A stretch of DNA of 64,000 nt from Candidula unifasciata (taxonomy: Eukaryota; Mollusca; Gastropoda; Stylommatophora; Geomitridae), in assembly GCA_905116865.2 (NCBI GenBank), contig CAJHNH020003135.1, positions 97,001 to 161,000 of the forward strand, written 5' to 3'. The notes below the pieces were generated by a model. That model saw only the letters and a program-made list of their open reading frames with translations, ran no database searches and was not told the DNA's origin. Of this stretch, positions 27,101 to 41,400 are shown piece by piece. A program made the position numbers and the translations under genes. Position 1 is the first letter of the stretch. Each line of letters begins with the position of its first letter.

Positions 27101-30100
27101 CTTTACTATTTAAGTTGTTTCTACTGTTTATATTTTGTTAGTTTTAACGTTTAAATTGTTAATTCTGCCATTTTTATCAGCTTTACACTTTGTGCTGTTC
27201 TTGTCATAATTGGTTAGCTTTACCTCTGATGTTATTCATACTCTCAAGTTTTAGTATTAGGTTAATATTTATGTTAATTAATAAACATGTCAGACAATTT
27301 TCCTAGGCCTCGGAGACATAGTTTTACAGAAGAATTCTTAAAACTCCTAGGGCGGCCACAAAGAGCAGCCCAAATATTTTAAAGGAAGCAAAAGCTCGAA
27401 GAAAACTTATCACACAAATGAGAAAGTAAGAAAGGGACAGTAATCATTTTTTGGTCATGACTTGAGAAGAAAGTAACTGGGACATGTTGTGACCACTGGA
27501 AAGATCTGTGGAAAAAGAGACAGAGGAAGACAATGAGAAGATTCTTGACAGCTTTTTTTCAAGGTTGTAACGACACGAATCGATGCATTCTGGTTTAAAG
27601 ATTGCAGATTATGGAGAGGCTTGATCGCCCATGTCAGTCAGCAAGAAAGTTTATAGAGAGGCTTGATCACCCATGCCAGTCAGCAAGGCATTTGATGATG
27701 ATAATACTTACGTTGTTCCTTCTCTGTTTTGTGTGTGTATGTGCATGTTCTATCGTGTCATGTGAGTGTGTGTGTGTGTGTATATGCATGTTCTATCGTG
27801 TCATGTGAGTGTGTGTGTGTATGTGCATGTTCTATCGTGTCATGTGAGTGTGTGTGTGTGTGTATATATAAATTCATTCAAATTGTCAAGTGGTGCTAGG
27901 TGTTTTCTAGTGTACATTGATGCTAAAGGATTAGCGACGTCTTTTATGTCCCCCAGGATGAGTTAACCAATGTCTCAGAAGAAGACCTCACACCACTGAT
28001 GGAGGTGTTCAAGCCCATCTACTTCATGTTGATTGAGGTGCTACTGGTCAAAGCCAGGCATCCGTCTGAAGCTGAGTATGCCACCTGGTCACTGGGTGAG
28101 TGCCTCATAAATGGGATCTGGTTGTCATGACACTTACCCCTGTTGCCGGAGAAGGCTAAATATAGTCACTTCCTGTTGTTACACAACCCCATAAAGGCTG
28201 ATAAATCACTATTTCTGCAGTAACCTGTTCTGTAAAAGCATAAGATACCATTGGCTCTTATTTACTTGTATCGTGATAAGCCTCACTAATAGAGGTCACG
28301 GGGTCACTGCATGCATTACCTGATACAAATGTTTTAGACCCTAGCGAGTATTCTACGTTCACTTTTACATTCAGCAGTTTGCTTTTGTTTCCTAAATGGT
28401 CAGCTCTCAAAACTCCTGTCGAAATCCCGTCGAAAACAAGAATAGACCCACTGCCTCCCCAAAAGCATGTCGTAAGAGTCGACTAATTGGGGAGCTTCCT
28501 TTGAAGTCGGAGTGCATCTGCCGGAGAGGCAAGGAACCAACAGTCTGTATTCAAGAAAATGAGAAATGTAAAAGTGATGCACATGCAACACTCAGGTTCT
28601 GGAGCAGGACTGCAGTTCAGTAGTGGACGAGCAACCATAACTTTCCGCCAGAGTGTACAGCTGGTGAACGCGAAGAAGAAGAAACCGGGTACCTCAGGAT
28701 TATGCAACACAATTGCAGCGCCTAAGCCCCAGATGCCAACTTTAAGAAAAGAAGTCAGAGATAAGATAAACATCTGGACAACCACTAGTATCAAGAGTTA
28801 TAAGAAAAGAAGATGGGGATATAATGGGGGGGGGGGGGAATCCTGAGGAGAGGTTAACAGAGAATCACCAAACAGGTACTGAAATAGGAAACAAAGAATT
28901 GAGGTAGTGGCCGTGAAGTAGAAACCCTAGAGTAAACTTTGATGAGAAAGACCAGAGGTGTCGGACTGGATTCTGTCCACAGTATTGAAAACTGAACGAG
29001 GGAGTTGACTGTCAGTCTGTTTGACATATAAACAGCCCAGCTGTTGAATCTGCACTTGACAGATGACGTGGACAGCATATTGCAAGCCACCTTTACTTCC
29101 CACCACATTTTCTAGTACCCTTTTTTAAGGCTGAGTTGACCCAACAGCCTGAACTGGATTTTGTCCACAATATCGAACAGATTGCACAAGACAGAACAGA
29201 ATGGAGGATTCAGCTATGAGGTTGAATTGATGTATAAACAGCAAATCTGGATGATGATGATGAATCTGTACTTAAAGATGATGTAGTCAGCATTTTCTGG
29301 TTCCTTTGCTTTAGGTGTTATCAACCGCCTAACAAAAGATGGTTGTCTCCGAGGTCAGCTATAAAAATGCCACCTCTGTATGGGTTCATACTAAGACCTT
29401 TAAGCAGACAGGAAGACATCTACCCACTGCACTACTGCCTTCCCTCCGAGTTTTTATTTGTTTAGACAAATGGAGCAAATATCATGGCAAGACAAAATGG
29501 CAAGACAAAATGGCAACAAGAACAGTCTGGAGCGAATTTAATAAATGAGAATATCGAAGAATGGAGAGTGAACCCGCGTGGGTTCTGGGGCCCCATTTTG
29601 GGGTTAAAAGAGTGGATCCGCAGTTCCCAGCTGTTTACTTCGAAGTCAGAGTGCATTTCCTCGACAGTCTGCATACAAATAAGCCAGATCTGTAAAATGG
29701 ATATACACGCAAAACTCTTCTGGAACAAGACCAAGGTTCAGCAGTGGATGAAAAAGCAGAACACTACACCAGAGGGCAGTGAACATGGAAAAGAAGCAAC
29801 AGTGAAATATTTTTTTTCGTTTAAATCACCACCAATTACCAGTGTTATGAGCATTGATAGAGTGCAATGATTGGGGCATTTAGAGATAACAGAGATGAAA
29901 CCTGTTTGCAAAAAAGAATTTGAATGGGAGTTGACCAAGAGAACAGTGGAGAGATAAATGTTCAGGCAGACCTGCAGACACTTGAGTCACCTGCTGGAAA
30001 GGGAAGGCTAATCCTTCTCAGGATCAGCGATGATGGGTGGTATTTGCAGCTGTTAACCATGCTGAAGAAGAAGATCACATTGTTTAAATAATTGTGAAAG

Positions 30101-33100
30101 GCATGTTGAATTTTTTTATTTATTTGGGACTTTGATTTACAGAGGAAAAAGAGCAGTTTAGATGTTACAGGCAAGACATTGGTGATACAATGGTGAGTTT
30201 GTTGTTGTTGTCCTGTGTAGTCTTATCTAGTTTTGCTTATCCTGATCTTGTGTCTTCCTGTGTACAAAAAAAAAAAGGTAAAGACGGGAGATGTGAACCA
30301 GCGTCATTGCACACGTTTATAAACCATAAATGCTCTGCTACCAGTACGGACAGCTGATAAGAATTGTCCTCCTGTGTTGCCGTCCGCACGTAGCTCTGTA
30401 GCTACAGCGACGTTCCTCCATTTACCGCAGAGTGTCAACTCTGGTACCCCCATTACCTAGAGGTTGGGTGAACCCCGGGAACTGCCCAGTTTCGAACACC
30501 GATCGTGGCTGGAGCGAGTCGCAGATGGGTTTGAAAGCTAGCCTCTTTTCGACTGTGCTATTGCAGCCCCAGAGGAAGAGCCAGGTCTTTTCCTGTATAG
30601 TCTTTTCTAGTTTTGACTATCCTTATCTATACCTTAGCTGTTTGTAACCCTTTGAAAATAAAGTTTGTTTGTTCATTCTTCTTTGTAGTTTTATCTAGTT
30701 TTGCTCATCTTGGTCTGGTGTCTTTCTTGTAGTCTTAACTAGTTCTGCTTGTCTTATGTCTTCCCTCTAGTCTTATCTAGTTTTGCTTGTCTTGGTCTGG
30801 TGTCTTCCTGTGTTGTCTTATCTAGTTTTGCTTGCCTTGGTCTGGTGTCTTGATTTGTAGCCTTATCAAGTTTTGATCACTTTGATCTGGTGTCTTCCTC
30901 TGTTGTCTTATCTAGTTTTGCTTGTTTTAGATGAATGCATGAGTGATTGAATCAAGAATTGACAAAATGCACTTGTGACATTCCCACGTGTGCTCCGTCT
31001 CCTTCCTCAACAAAACCTTTGAAGCTGCTCCCACTCAAATTGATAGCAACATCCCCTCCCCTCCTCCCCCCCCCCCCCCTTTTAAGTGGAACCTAATTTT
31101 TAAAATGGATATTTAATTTGATAAATCTTTTTTTTAAAGAGGTGAAGCACCTAGAAACATGTTCTGAGTGCCAAAAAAAATTTATTTAATGATTGTGAAA
31201 TAAATTCTTATTTATAGTTTTTGAATATTTATATTCAAGGCTTTTATATTCTTCAAATACATTTCAGTTTGAGAATTTAGAAATGTCTGGGCAGCCACTG
31301 GTAACATATGTTCTAAGGCCAAGCAGATTGTGTTATATTGGAAACAGTAGTCCTGAAATCCCATGCTATCATTGTGGAAGACTTTTCTTGACACAGGCGG
31401 GTCTTGCTAGTCACACTCGCCATCGCCATGGGCTATGAATCCCATGCCTCCTCATAGCGCAATGTAACACTATCGTCTGGAAAGACGGAAAGGTGCCAGT
31501 CAATCCTGAGAAGAAATTAGTAGTCAAAAGACAGACACTTAAGTGAGAAATAAAGGGCTTGAGCAAGTGAGGACAGCGAAAGGAAAACCCTAAGATAAAC
31601 ATTGATGAGAGTCCAGAGCTGCTGGGCTGGATTCTGTCCATGATATCCAAGCGGTTGCACAGGATAGGATAGAATTGACCTATAAACTGCAAGTCTTGGA
31701 TGATGCGTTTGGAGTTTGAACCATGGACCAACATCATGGTACACGAGTAGTAACCCATAAGTGCCCCGTTCTTCTTCCAACTTAAGTCTGAGTCCGAAGA
31801 AGCTCCGAACAGTGCACAGGCTCTGTAGCACCAGCGAGGATCCTGAAATACTTTTTAGATAGATTTTAAACTCCAAATTTGGCCCGGGCAGCGCTATTAG
31901 GCTACTCTTTTCGATTTCCAACTGCCAAGCGGTTTTTATGTGCGCAACAATGCATACGGGTGTCCGATCTCACTACCAAGAGACCAAGGGGAAATTACTA
32001 GAAGTCCAGGTCCACGTGAAACAAATCCCAGCCCTTACCAGGGATCAAACCCGGAACCTCCAACACTCGAGGCAGTCACCTCGAGACATGTAAAATCCAA
32101 CCAACATGAATAAGTCTAGAGAAGACTTGTATTTGCTTTAGGATTTGTGGTCTGTTGAACGATAATAGACAGCAGCAGAAGTTTGTCTTAAATTAAAGGT
32201 TTTACACTCCAACTTTGCAAAATCAAGAATATTTTGTGCATTCTTCTCTTTTTTTTTTTCAATTGAGACAAGAAAAAGAATTCTCAAGCACTACATAATT
32301 CTGTTTTTATGTACGGAATGGAATCATTAACATTTGGAGAATTAGTCAATTTTTATAAATAAATGATGAGAATACCCTGAACAAGGATAATGAAAATGTC
32401 TTGAGTCCGAAGAAACATTCACAAAGAGAACTGATTGCTCACATCAGAAGGAAACAACCTACATTCTTGAGAAGGACAATCTACATTCTTTGCTCATGTC
32501 ACAAGAAGGAGAAAAGTGGAGTACATCACGATGTTTGAAAGTTGGAGGGGGAAAAGAGACAGAGGGAGACCCAGAGAGAAGGTTTTGGACAGTTTGACAT
32601 AATTTCATGGAAGATCATTTGTGTCAGAATTAATTGAAAGCACACAAGACACAAAAGTTATTAATAGATATGACTACCAATGCCACATGACATGGACTGT
32701 ACAAAGAAGACACTCTGCAAGAAGACCCATATGGAATGTTGTACAAAGAAGACACTTTGCAAGTAGACCCATGTGGAATGTTGTACAAAGAAGACACTGC
32801 AAGTAGACCCATATGGAATGTTGTACAAAGAAGACACTGTGCAAGTAGACCCATGTGGAATGTTGTACAATCCCCAGATGTACTCCTACAGTATTCTAGG
32901 GGATGAGCTGCTGGCACAACTGGTCAACTGCCTGGTGACCCTAGTGGAGCAGTACAAACATGGCAGCCAGGAGTGGCAGGTGGGTGGATCCTTAGTTCAC
33001 TTTGACTAGTGGTTGTGTGTATAGGGAGTAGGGAGATGTAGATAAAGTGTGTGTGTGTGAGAGAGAGAGAGAAAGAGAGTATAGGGAGTAGGGAGATGTA

Positions 33101-35373
33101 GATACATCAAAAATGTCGTCTAGGAGCCACCTTGGCGTAGCGGCTAGACACGTGCCTGCAGATCTGAAGGTCGTGAGTTCAGGTCCTGACGGAGCCAGAT
33201 TTTATTTTTGCCCCAGAAATGATCATGGCTCCAGACTTAAACAGGTTCCACGTAAAATCTTAGGCAGCCAGTGTGATGTTGACCCATCCAGCACCAATTG
33301 GTGTTTAAACAAAAACAGATAGGTCTAGCCGTCTGTGCCCAGTACGCCTGAAGGCAGGGAAACAGGTCCTTTTATGCCAGTAAGTGTAGGCGGTCACAGT
33401 TCACCATCTCATGTGATCACCAGGATTGGGGAACAGGTCTGTGTTCTCTGAAGAATGCGCTTGACTGTGCTGGTTGGTGTCTAGCCAGTGTCACTACAGT
33501 GTGGGATCCCTTGCCGACAGTCATTGAATAGGATGGTGTTGGAGAGGCAAGTGAAGAAAACTATAGGCTATGGCTAAAGGGAAAGAGTGAAGGGATGTTT
33601 CCTTCACAGTCGCAGTGCATTTACCCAAAAGACAAGGAACCGGCGGTCTGCATACAAATAAGCCAGATCTGTATAAAAGAACCTGTATTGGTTTTGGGGC
33701 CTCATTTTGGAGATAAAAGAATTGACCTGCTGCTTCCAGAATAGACCCACTGTCTTTCCAAAAGCATGAAGAGTTGACTAGCTAGGGGCTTCCTTCAGAG
33801 TCAGAGTGCCTCTGCCTGAGAGGCAAGGAACCAACAATCTTCATACAAATAAGTCAGATCTGTTAAATGAATGTGCACGCTACACTCAGTTTCTGGAACA
33901 AAACTAAAGTCTGGAGTTGAACGTAGGACCAGAATATAGCCAGTAATTGCGATGAAGCACTAGGAATCTCACATATCAACTGTTTCACTCATCTCATACA
34001 TTTATTGTTTGATTCACTTATTTCACATATTAAGTTGCTTCAGCCATCTCTCACAGAAACATTTGTATTTCCCATTCTCGTATTCTAGAGTGTGGAGGCC
34101 ATTCTGTTTGTGTTCTCTTCCGTCTCGGAAAATGTTTCGTCCGAAGAGCACGTCCAGATACCAAAACTGTTCTCTCAGATCCGAGAAATCCCATTCGCCA
34201 ACTCACAGCAGATATCAACAGCTCTGCACATGATTGGTCAGAATTTATATTCAATCTATGCGCCTTCATTTTGTTGCTTTTATATACTATTTGTATATTT
34301 CTGGTAGTAAATTCCATTGGTATAGCTCTCATTCTGCATTTTATTTGTATGATTTGCATTTGTAAATTACATTGTAAATGTGTAATATATTCCTATATTT
34401 CTTATCCTGTATTTTATTTGTATTCTTCTCATTACATCTTACATTTCTGTACTTCTTATTCTGTATTTGTGTACTTGTGAGTCTGGATTATATTTGTATA
34501 TTTCTGATTCTCTATTGCATATACTAATTTACAGTAAATTTTTATACTTCTTTAGCTGTATTGTGTTTCTGTACTTTTCATTGTGTATTATAATTGTTTA
34601 CTTCTGATTATGTCTTATATTTCTATATGTTTATGAGATCAGGATATGAATATATTAGCTAAAAATAACATTTGGGAAAATGAAAGGGAAAAAAGGGGAA
34701 AGGGGGGGGGGGGGTGTCATTTAAATCAAATGTGTGGGGGTTTTTTAAAGCCAATTTGACATCACATTTTCCTAAAACCTCAGTGATAGAGGTTTTTAGG
34801 TCACAGCATGTCACCTAATACATAGATTGTTTAGGCCTGGTGAATGTATTCCAGTTAATGTGTCACTCTCTTCGTGTTTGTTGATTACTCCCTTTATTTC
34901 TTCTTTACATTCAGGACCTGTAAACTCCAGGGGAAAAGTTCTGGTTGTTTTTTCACTTCTGGACATGAGTCTAGTTGTAAAACTTGAATTTCGCTTGCAC
35001 GTCTGTTCTTCAGATCTGGCTTTTGTGTGTGCAGACTGTTGGTTCCTTGCCTCCCCAACACATACACACTGACTTCAAGGGAAACATTTCTGATTAAACT
35101 CTTATGACATGCTTGTTAGAGGGCAGTGAGTCTGTTGTATCCCCCCCCCCCCCCCCATACACACACGCACACACACAGTTAGGCCCTGGAACTCACATGG
35201 GAAATGTGTTAATGTGTCACCCTGGGAGTCAAGAGATATTTTTATAATCACTTTTATGGGGATGACTAATGGGGATTTGAACTGATGACTAATGGGGATT
35301 TGAACTGATGGCTGCCTGGCAGGCATGTTGGCAGAAATACTAGCCACTGGACCACTATAGCTTCCATTGTAGT

Positions 35374-35431
<58 letters not shown>

Positions 35432-38400
35432 AAACCTGCCAATTACTGTCTGTACTTACCACTTTTCTGGGGTAGGCAAGCAGGTCTTTGAATGTAAGGA
35501 TTAATGTCCGCATGGCTAAAGCTGCCTCCACGGACTGCAGGTTGGGATTATATTTCCCTCATTGCAGCCTGTGACACAGATTGACTTATTTGATGTCTTG
35601 GTGTCTCATACTTTTTCTAATTTCTCCACAGGCTCATTTGCCGAGTGGATGCAGTGGCACCCAGAGACACTGAGCTATGTGCTGCCCCTGGTCCTGGAGG
35701 GTATTAGTAACCCAGAGGTGGGCACGGCCGCCACCATCGCTCTCAAGGACATTACCCGAGAGAACCTGTCCAACATACAAGTGTATGCACACCAGATACT
35801 GACAGCCTGTCAGGTTGTATGTTTGTGACAGCTTGTATGGTTTTGTTGTATGTTTGTGACAGCTCATGTGGTTATGTTGAATGTTTGTAGCTGCTGATGT
35901 GGTTAGCGTTCTTTTACATGTGTACTTTCCTCTTTCATTTCTCTGTGCCTATATAGTTTGACCCTTCGCCTTTACCTGCCTTACTGGATCACTTCCTGTC
36001 CGCTGGTCTGTATCTCATGGCAGTCAGTTTTGGCTGAAGTTATCTTCCTGTACCCTTGGATAACTGGAGCTGAGGTCACATAGCGGCTCGATGCAGACCC
36101 GAAACTCTTGCTTTTGAATCCTCATTGGGGCAGATTTGTTATAATTTACCTGAGCATCCAGGCCAACCCAGCCTAAAATGGAGACAAGGAAATGTCCTGC
36201 AAGGTAAATTCGGCCTGACTGATGTGGATCACACCACACATCATGTGCTGATTGGTCTGTAAAGCACATAGGGCTAACTAACATCATATGCCGTTTGAGC
36301 CAATGACATAAAAAGGGGTCTATTAATTGTTACTTTAATGTCGTTCCGTAGAAGCAACAGCAAAATTCATAGTCTGTTTATATTACCACTAATTACTGGT
36401 CAAGGAGACAATCAACATTCTTTGGTCTTGTGATAAGAAGGAGAAAACTAGAGAACATTGTGACAGTAGGAAAGTTGGAGGGGAGAAGAAGCAGAGGGAG
36501 ACCGAGAGATAAGATGCTGGACACTTTGACATCATAGCATGGAGGATCATCTGTATCAGAGTTGATTGAAAGTACACGAGACAGAAGGTTGTGAATAAAC
36601 ATGACTACCAATGCCACACAGCATGGACTTTAAAAAGAAGAATTACTGGCATCATGAACTGCAATGGTTGGAACCTATATAAGAGAATCTCATATAACTT
36701 ATAACTGGTTGCTTGTTACCATGCCCACATACCAGAGCAGCGCTGTTTAACAGGCGGCAGGATCAGGATTATGTTACCCACACCGTATAAAATGGTTAGA
36801 GTATTACTCCACACATCCATGTGTAGCTAAAGTATAACATTTATTATTCCCTTTATATTTACATGGCACATCCCTGTTTAGCTAAAGTATTACATTCATT
36901 ATTCTCTGGGAAGTAACTATTTTTTTTTTTTTTTTTTGTTTAAACAGAGCACACTGGAGGCAAATGTTTTAAAGGTGAGTCATATGGTCATCGTTTGTGT
37001 TTGTAAAGCTTGCTGTTTCTTCTTCTTTTTCTTCTTCTTCTTCTTCTTCTTCGTCTTCTTCTTCTTTGCCTTCACTGGCTGTAAACTCTGGTGGAGAGTT
37101 CTGGGTGTTTGTCCACCTCCAGACTTTAGTCTTGTTCCAGAACCTGAGTGTTGCATGGGTATCTGTTTCACAGATCTATCCTATTTGTATGCAGATTCTT
37201 GGTTCCTTGCCTCTGAGATGCAGATAATTTCGCTTTCAAAAGAATGCTCCCAGTAAGTCAACTCCTTTGACATGCTTGTTGGGCAGGCACTCTCTTCTTG
37301 CTTTCCCCTACAATGGAGCCCCGTGACCCACACAGGGAAATCATATTGTTTTGATGATGTAACAGAGATACACTAAAAATTGAGCAAGAGGCTATTCTCC
37401 CTCCCCCCCCCCCCCCCCCCCCCCCTTTTCCTCCCAAGGATGAATTCAAGAGACTGTGAATACCAACATGTATGAAGCAGAGCTTTCACTATGTATCTTC
37501 TCAAACTGATACTAACAGTAAAAACATAAGGGAGACTATAGGTCTTGAGAATGTCCCTGAATAAAGTTGTTGCCCTTGCTGATGAAGTTATTCAGAAAAC
37601 TTTGGTCGCATCTGAAGCTAAATGTGAAGGGGCTGGGACATCCTGCACTAGCCGTATATCCGTCTGTCTGACCAAAGAACATAACATTTTTACTGACTTG
37701 TTGTAGATTCATGTTGTCTTGTCTTGTGTCTGTCTGCAGCATCATGTCACAGTGTGTGTCTGTAACCGCATGTTGTGATGTCTCTGTGTAATATCTATAG
37801 CAACATGTCACAGTGTCTGTCTGTAACCGCATGTTGTGATGTCTCTGTGTAATATCTATAGCATCATGTCATAAAATGTGTGTGTCTGTCTCTTTGCGGC
37901 TTTGTTTTGTAATTTCTTCCTGTAGTCCACCATCTAATGTCTGTTGCCCCATTATGTGATTTCTCATGGCCTTGTGTCAGCATGTTTGTCTATCTATCCC
38001 TGTGTCACATTGTCAGTATCTTCGTTTTACAATTCCTGCCTGTAGTCCTGTGTTACAGTGCCTGCCTCTAGCCCTGTGCTACAGTGCCTGCCTGTAGCCC
38101 TGTGTTACAGTGCATGCCTGTAGCCCTGTGTTACAGTGTATGCCTGTAGCCCTGTGTTACAGTGCCTGCCTCTAGCCCTGTGTTACAGTGCCTGCCTCTA
38201 TCCCTGTGTCACATTGTCTGTAGCCCTGTGTTACAGTGCCTGCCTCTAGCCCTGTGTTACAGTGTCTACCTCTATCCCTGTGTCACATTGTCTGTATCTT
38301 CGTTTTACAATTCCTGCCTGTAGCCCTGTGTTACAGTGCCTGCCTGTAGCCCTGTGTTACAGTGCCTGCCTCTATCCCTGTGTTACAGTGCCTGCCTGTA

Positions 38401-41400
38401 GCCCTGTGTTACAGTGCCTGCCTCTATCCCTGTGTCACATTGTCTGTAGCCCTGTGTTACAGTGCCTGCCTCTAGCCCTGTGTTACAGTGCCTGCCTGTA
38501 GCCCTGTGTTACAGTGCCTGCCTCTATCCCTGTGTTACAGTGCCTGCCTGTAGCCCTGTGTTACAGTGCCTGCCTGTAGCCCTGTGTTACAGTGCCTGCC
38601 TGTAGCCCTGTGTTACAGTGCCTGCCTCTAGCCCTGTGTTACAGTGCCTGCCTCTAGCCCTGTGTTACAGTGCCTGCCTGTAGCCCTGTGTTACAGTGCC
38701 TGCCTCTAGCCCTGTGTTACAGTGTCCATGTTTGATCCATAGTCCCGAGATCTCCTACGCCTGATGTCCAGCATCGGCCATGTCCTGTCTGTGATGCCAT
38801 CCAACGAAATTATGCAGTACCTGGACACTATGATTGTCCCACACATCCAACACCTGGAGGCTTTAGCGTCCATGCAGGTGAGTTCTCACAATATCAGCAT
38901 AACAACCTATTATATCATGTCAGCTGCCCCTATAGCATGGAGCTGTGGAAGGTTCTCTAATTCTACATTTACATCATCATTTCATATGCTACTGATCTAA
39001 AGCCATGTGCATGTGGAAAGCAACTGGAAACTACCACATTACTATCCCAAGAAACTCATCATGCAAGCCAGAAATGATCAAAATCTTTTCTTGAATTTAA
39101 AGAAAACGAAAAAAATGTCCACAGATAAAACTGGCTGTCACCCAAAAAATAACAATAAATGATGAAGAAATTGAAAATGTCACAAACTTTGAATATCTAG
39201 GGTCTATAATAAACAGCAATGGAGACTGTTCGACAGAAATTAAAAGGAGGATAGCCATAGCAATGCAAAGATTTAACAGTCTGAAATGTCAATGGTTAAG
39301 CACCAGCAAGGAGATCAAAATTAGAATTTTGAGAGCATGCATCTTCCCTGTGGCTACATACGGATGTGAGTCGTGGACTATCTCTCAGTCCTTAAGAAAG
39401 AGAATAGGGGCTTTTGAGCTGAAATGATATAGAAAGATTCTCAGAATATCTTGGACAAAGAAGAGGAGAAATATTGACATCTTAAAAGATCTGAACATCA
39501 AGAAAGATTGGCTAATAAACAGCATCCTTTCTCGAAAGCTGAAATATTTTGGTCATATCAAGCGCCACGACGGATTGGAAAAAATTATAGCAGATGGCAT
39601 GGTACCAGGAAGGAGGGGCAGGGGCCGACCAACATAAAGATGGGCACAGGATATAAGTGACTCATTGAGCGTGAAAGTTCATGAGGCGGGAGAACTGGCA
39701 AGAGACCGAGTTTCTTACAGGCAGACTGTGATGAGAGCGACGTTCTGCAAAGGACCTGCTACATGATGATGTCTGATCTCTTTAGTGGTGAGTAAGAGAT
39801 GCTGGGTGAAGCACACACACTGAGAAAACATGATAGATGTAGAACTAGAATGTTGTTACACCTGAATGCACATTGTAAAAGAAATGCAAGGAAAGAGAAT
39901 TACAGAGGGGTGTAAGAAGGATAAAGGAAAGATGTGTCATGTTTTGCATACAGACTGTTGGCTCCTTACCTCTCAAGCAGAAGTGCTTTGACTTCTAAGG
40001 ACATGTTGATCTTGCCTATGTTGGTAGGCCCCTGGGAGGGGACCTGTTTCTAAGATGACTGTGAATAGTCGTAAATAGGGCTTTCGTCTGGGTACCGGCA
40101 CCTTTCTTAAGGTGTCATTTTTATGTGTAATCGCTACTTTAACTCTTTGAGTCCCAAGGAATGCATCATAGGTTCCTACCTAGAAGCCCAATGAACGCAT
40201 GATGCACATTTTTTTTGTCTTTCTTTACTACCCCTTTAGCCTGTGATGCTAAACCCTCTGGTTCTCAAAGAGTTGATAGACATTTTTTTACTGAGTACCG
40301 GCACCTTTCAGACATTTTGTCATGAGTAAAAAGCAAAGAGCCCTTTTTGTGTGCCTCCAGGTGTATTGGGCATATATTGGTTCATCTCTGCACCCCATAA
40401 TGTTGACATTTGATGTACCTTCACAGGCTGGTGGTAGTTCTGTGTTTGTTATGTCCTGCATCTTCTGGTCCTAAGGCGGCGTCCGTGGCGTAGGCGCTGT
40501 GAGCCCAACTTGTATTTCCAACGTATCCCGATCGAAACCCCTTGCTGGCTGTGTGGATGGCAGGTCGACCCAGCCTAAAATGGGTACCAGGATGGATGTT
40601 CTGGGGAAGTAAAGATGGCCGGCACAATGCTGACCACATACCTACCTAGTGCCAGTTGGTCTGTGAAAATATGGGCTGCTCTTTCCATATGCCTGATACA
40701 CCCAAGGCATAAAAAAAGGACCTTTTTTTTTAAACTGGTTGCAAAAATACTTTCCTTTGACGGTCTATAGCCGGTAACAGATTTAAACATATGATCTGCT
40801 TCTTGTTCAGCCATGCCCCTCAAACCGTGCCGATGTTCATACAACAATCAACATCTTTGCCTGGCTGTTTGGGTCCCTGGACACAGAGATGGAAGGAGGA
40901 GAACAAGAACAGCAAAGCCAGCATCAGGTCAAGAAACAGACGCAGCAGAACACAACAGAACCAAAACCTGTAAGTTCTTTTATCTACTCTCTTTTCATTC
41001 TCTTTCTCCAGAACCTCTGGTTGTTGTTGTTGTTGTTTTTTTCAGTTTCTTTTAATTGCTCATTCATTGTTTTCACAAGTCAGAGAAATTGTAAGACTGC
41101 ATATGAGACTTTTTACAGTAGAACATCTGGAAGGAAGGTGAGAGGAAGACCAAGAAAGATATAGATAAATGGTGTAGCCGAAACCTGCAAACAGTTAAAC
41201 AAATCCATCACCTGAGAAGTGCAAGACATATACAGAAAACCACGTTACTGGGCTGCAACCTGGTATCAGTAAGACGACAAAAGAAGAAAGACATTGTACA
41301 TTTTTTTGCTTTGTCTTTAATGATTTTACAGTGTATTTATTGATTTTGGGAGTTGGCGTGGCGCAGCGGCTAGGTGCTCGCCACAGATTGGAAGGTCGTG

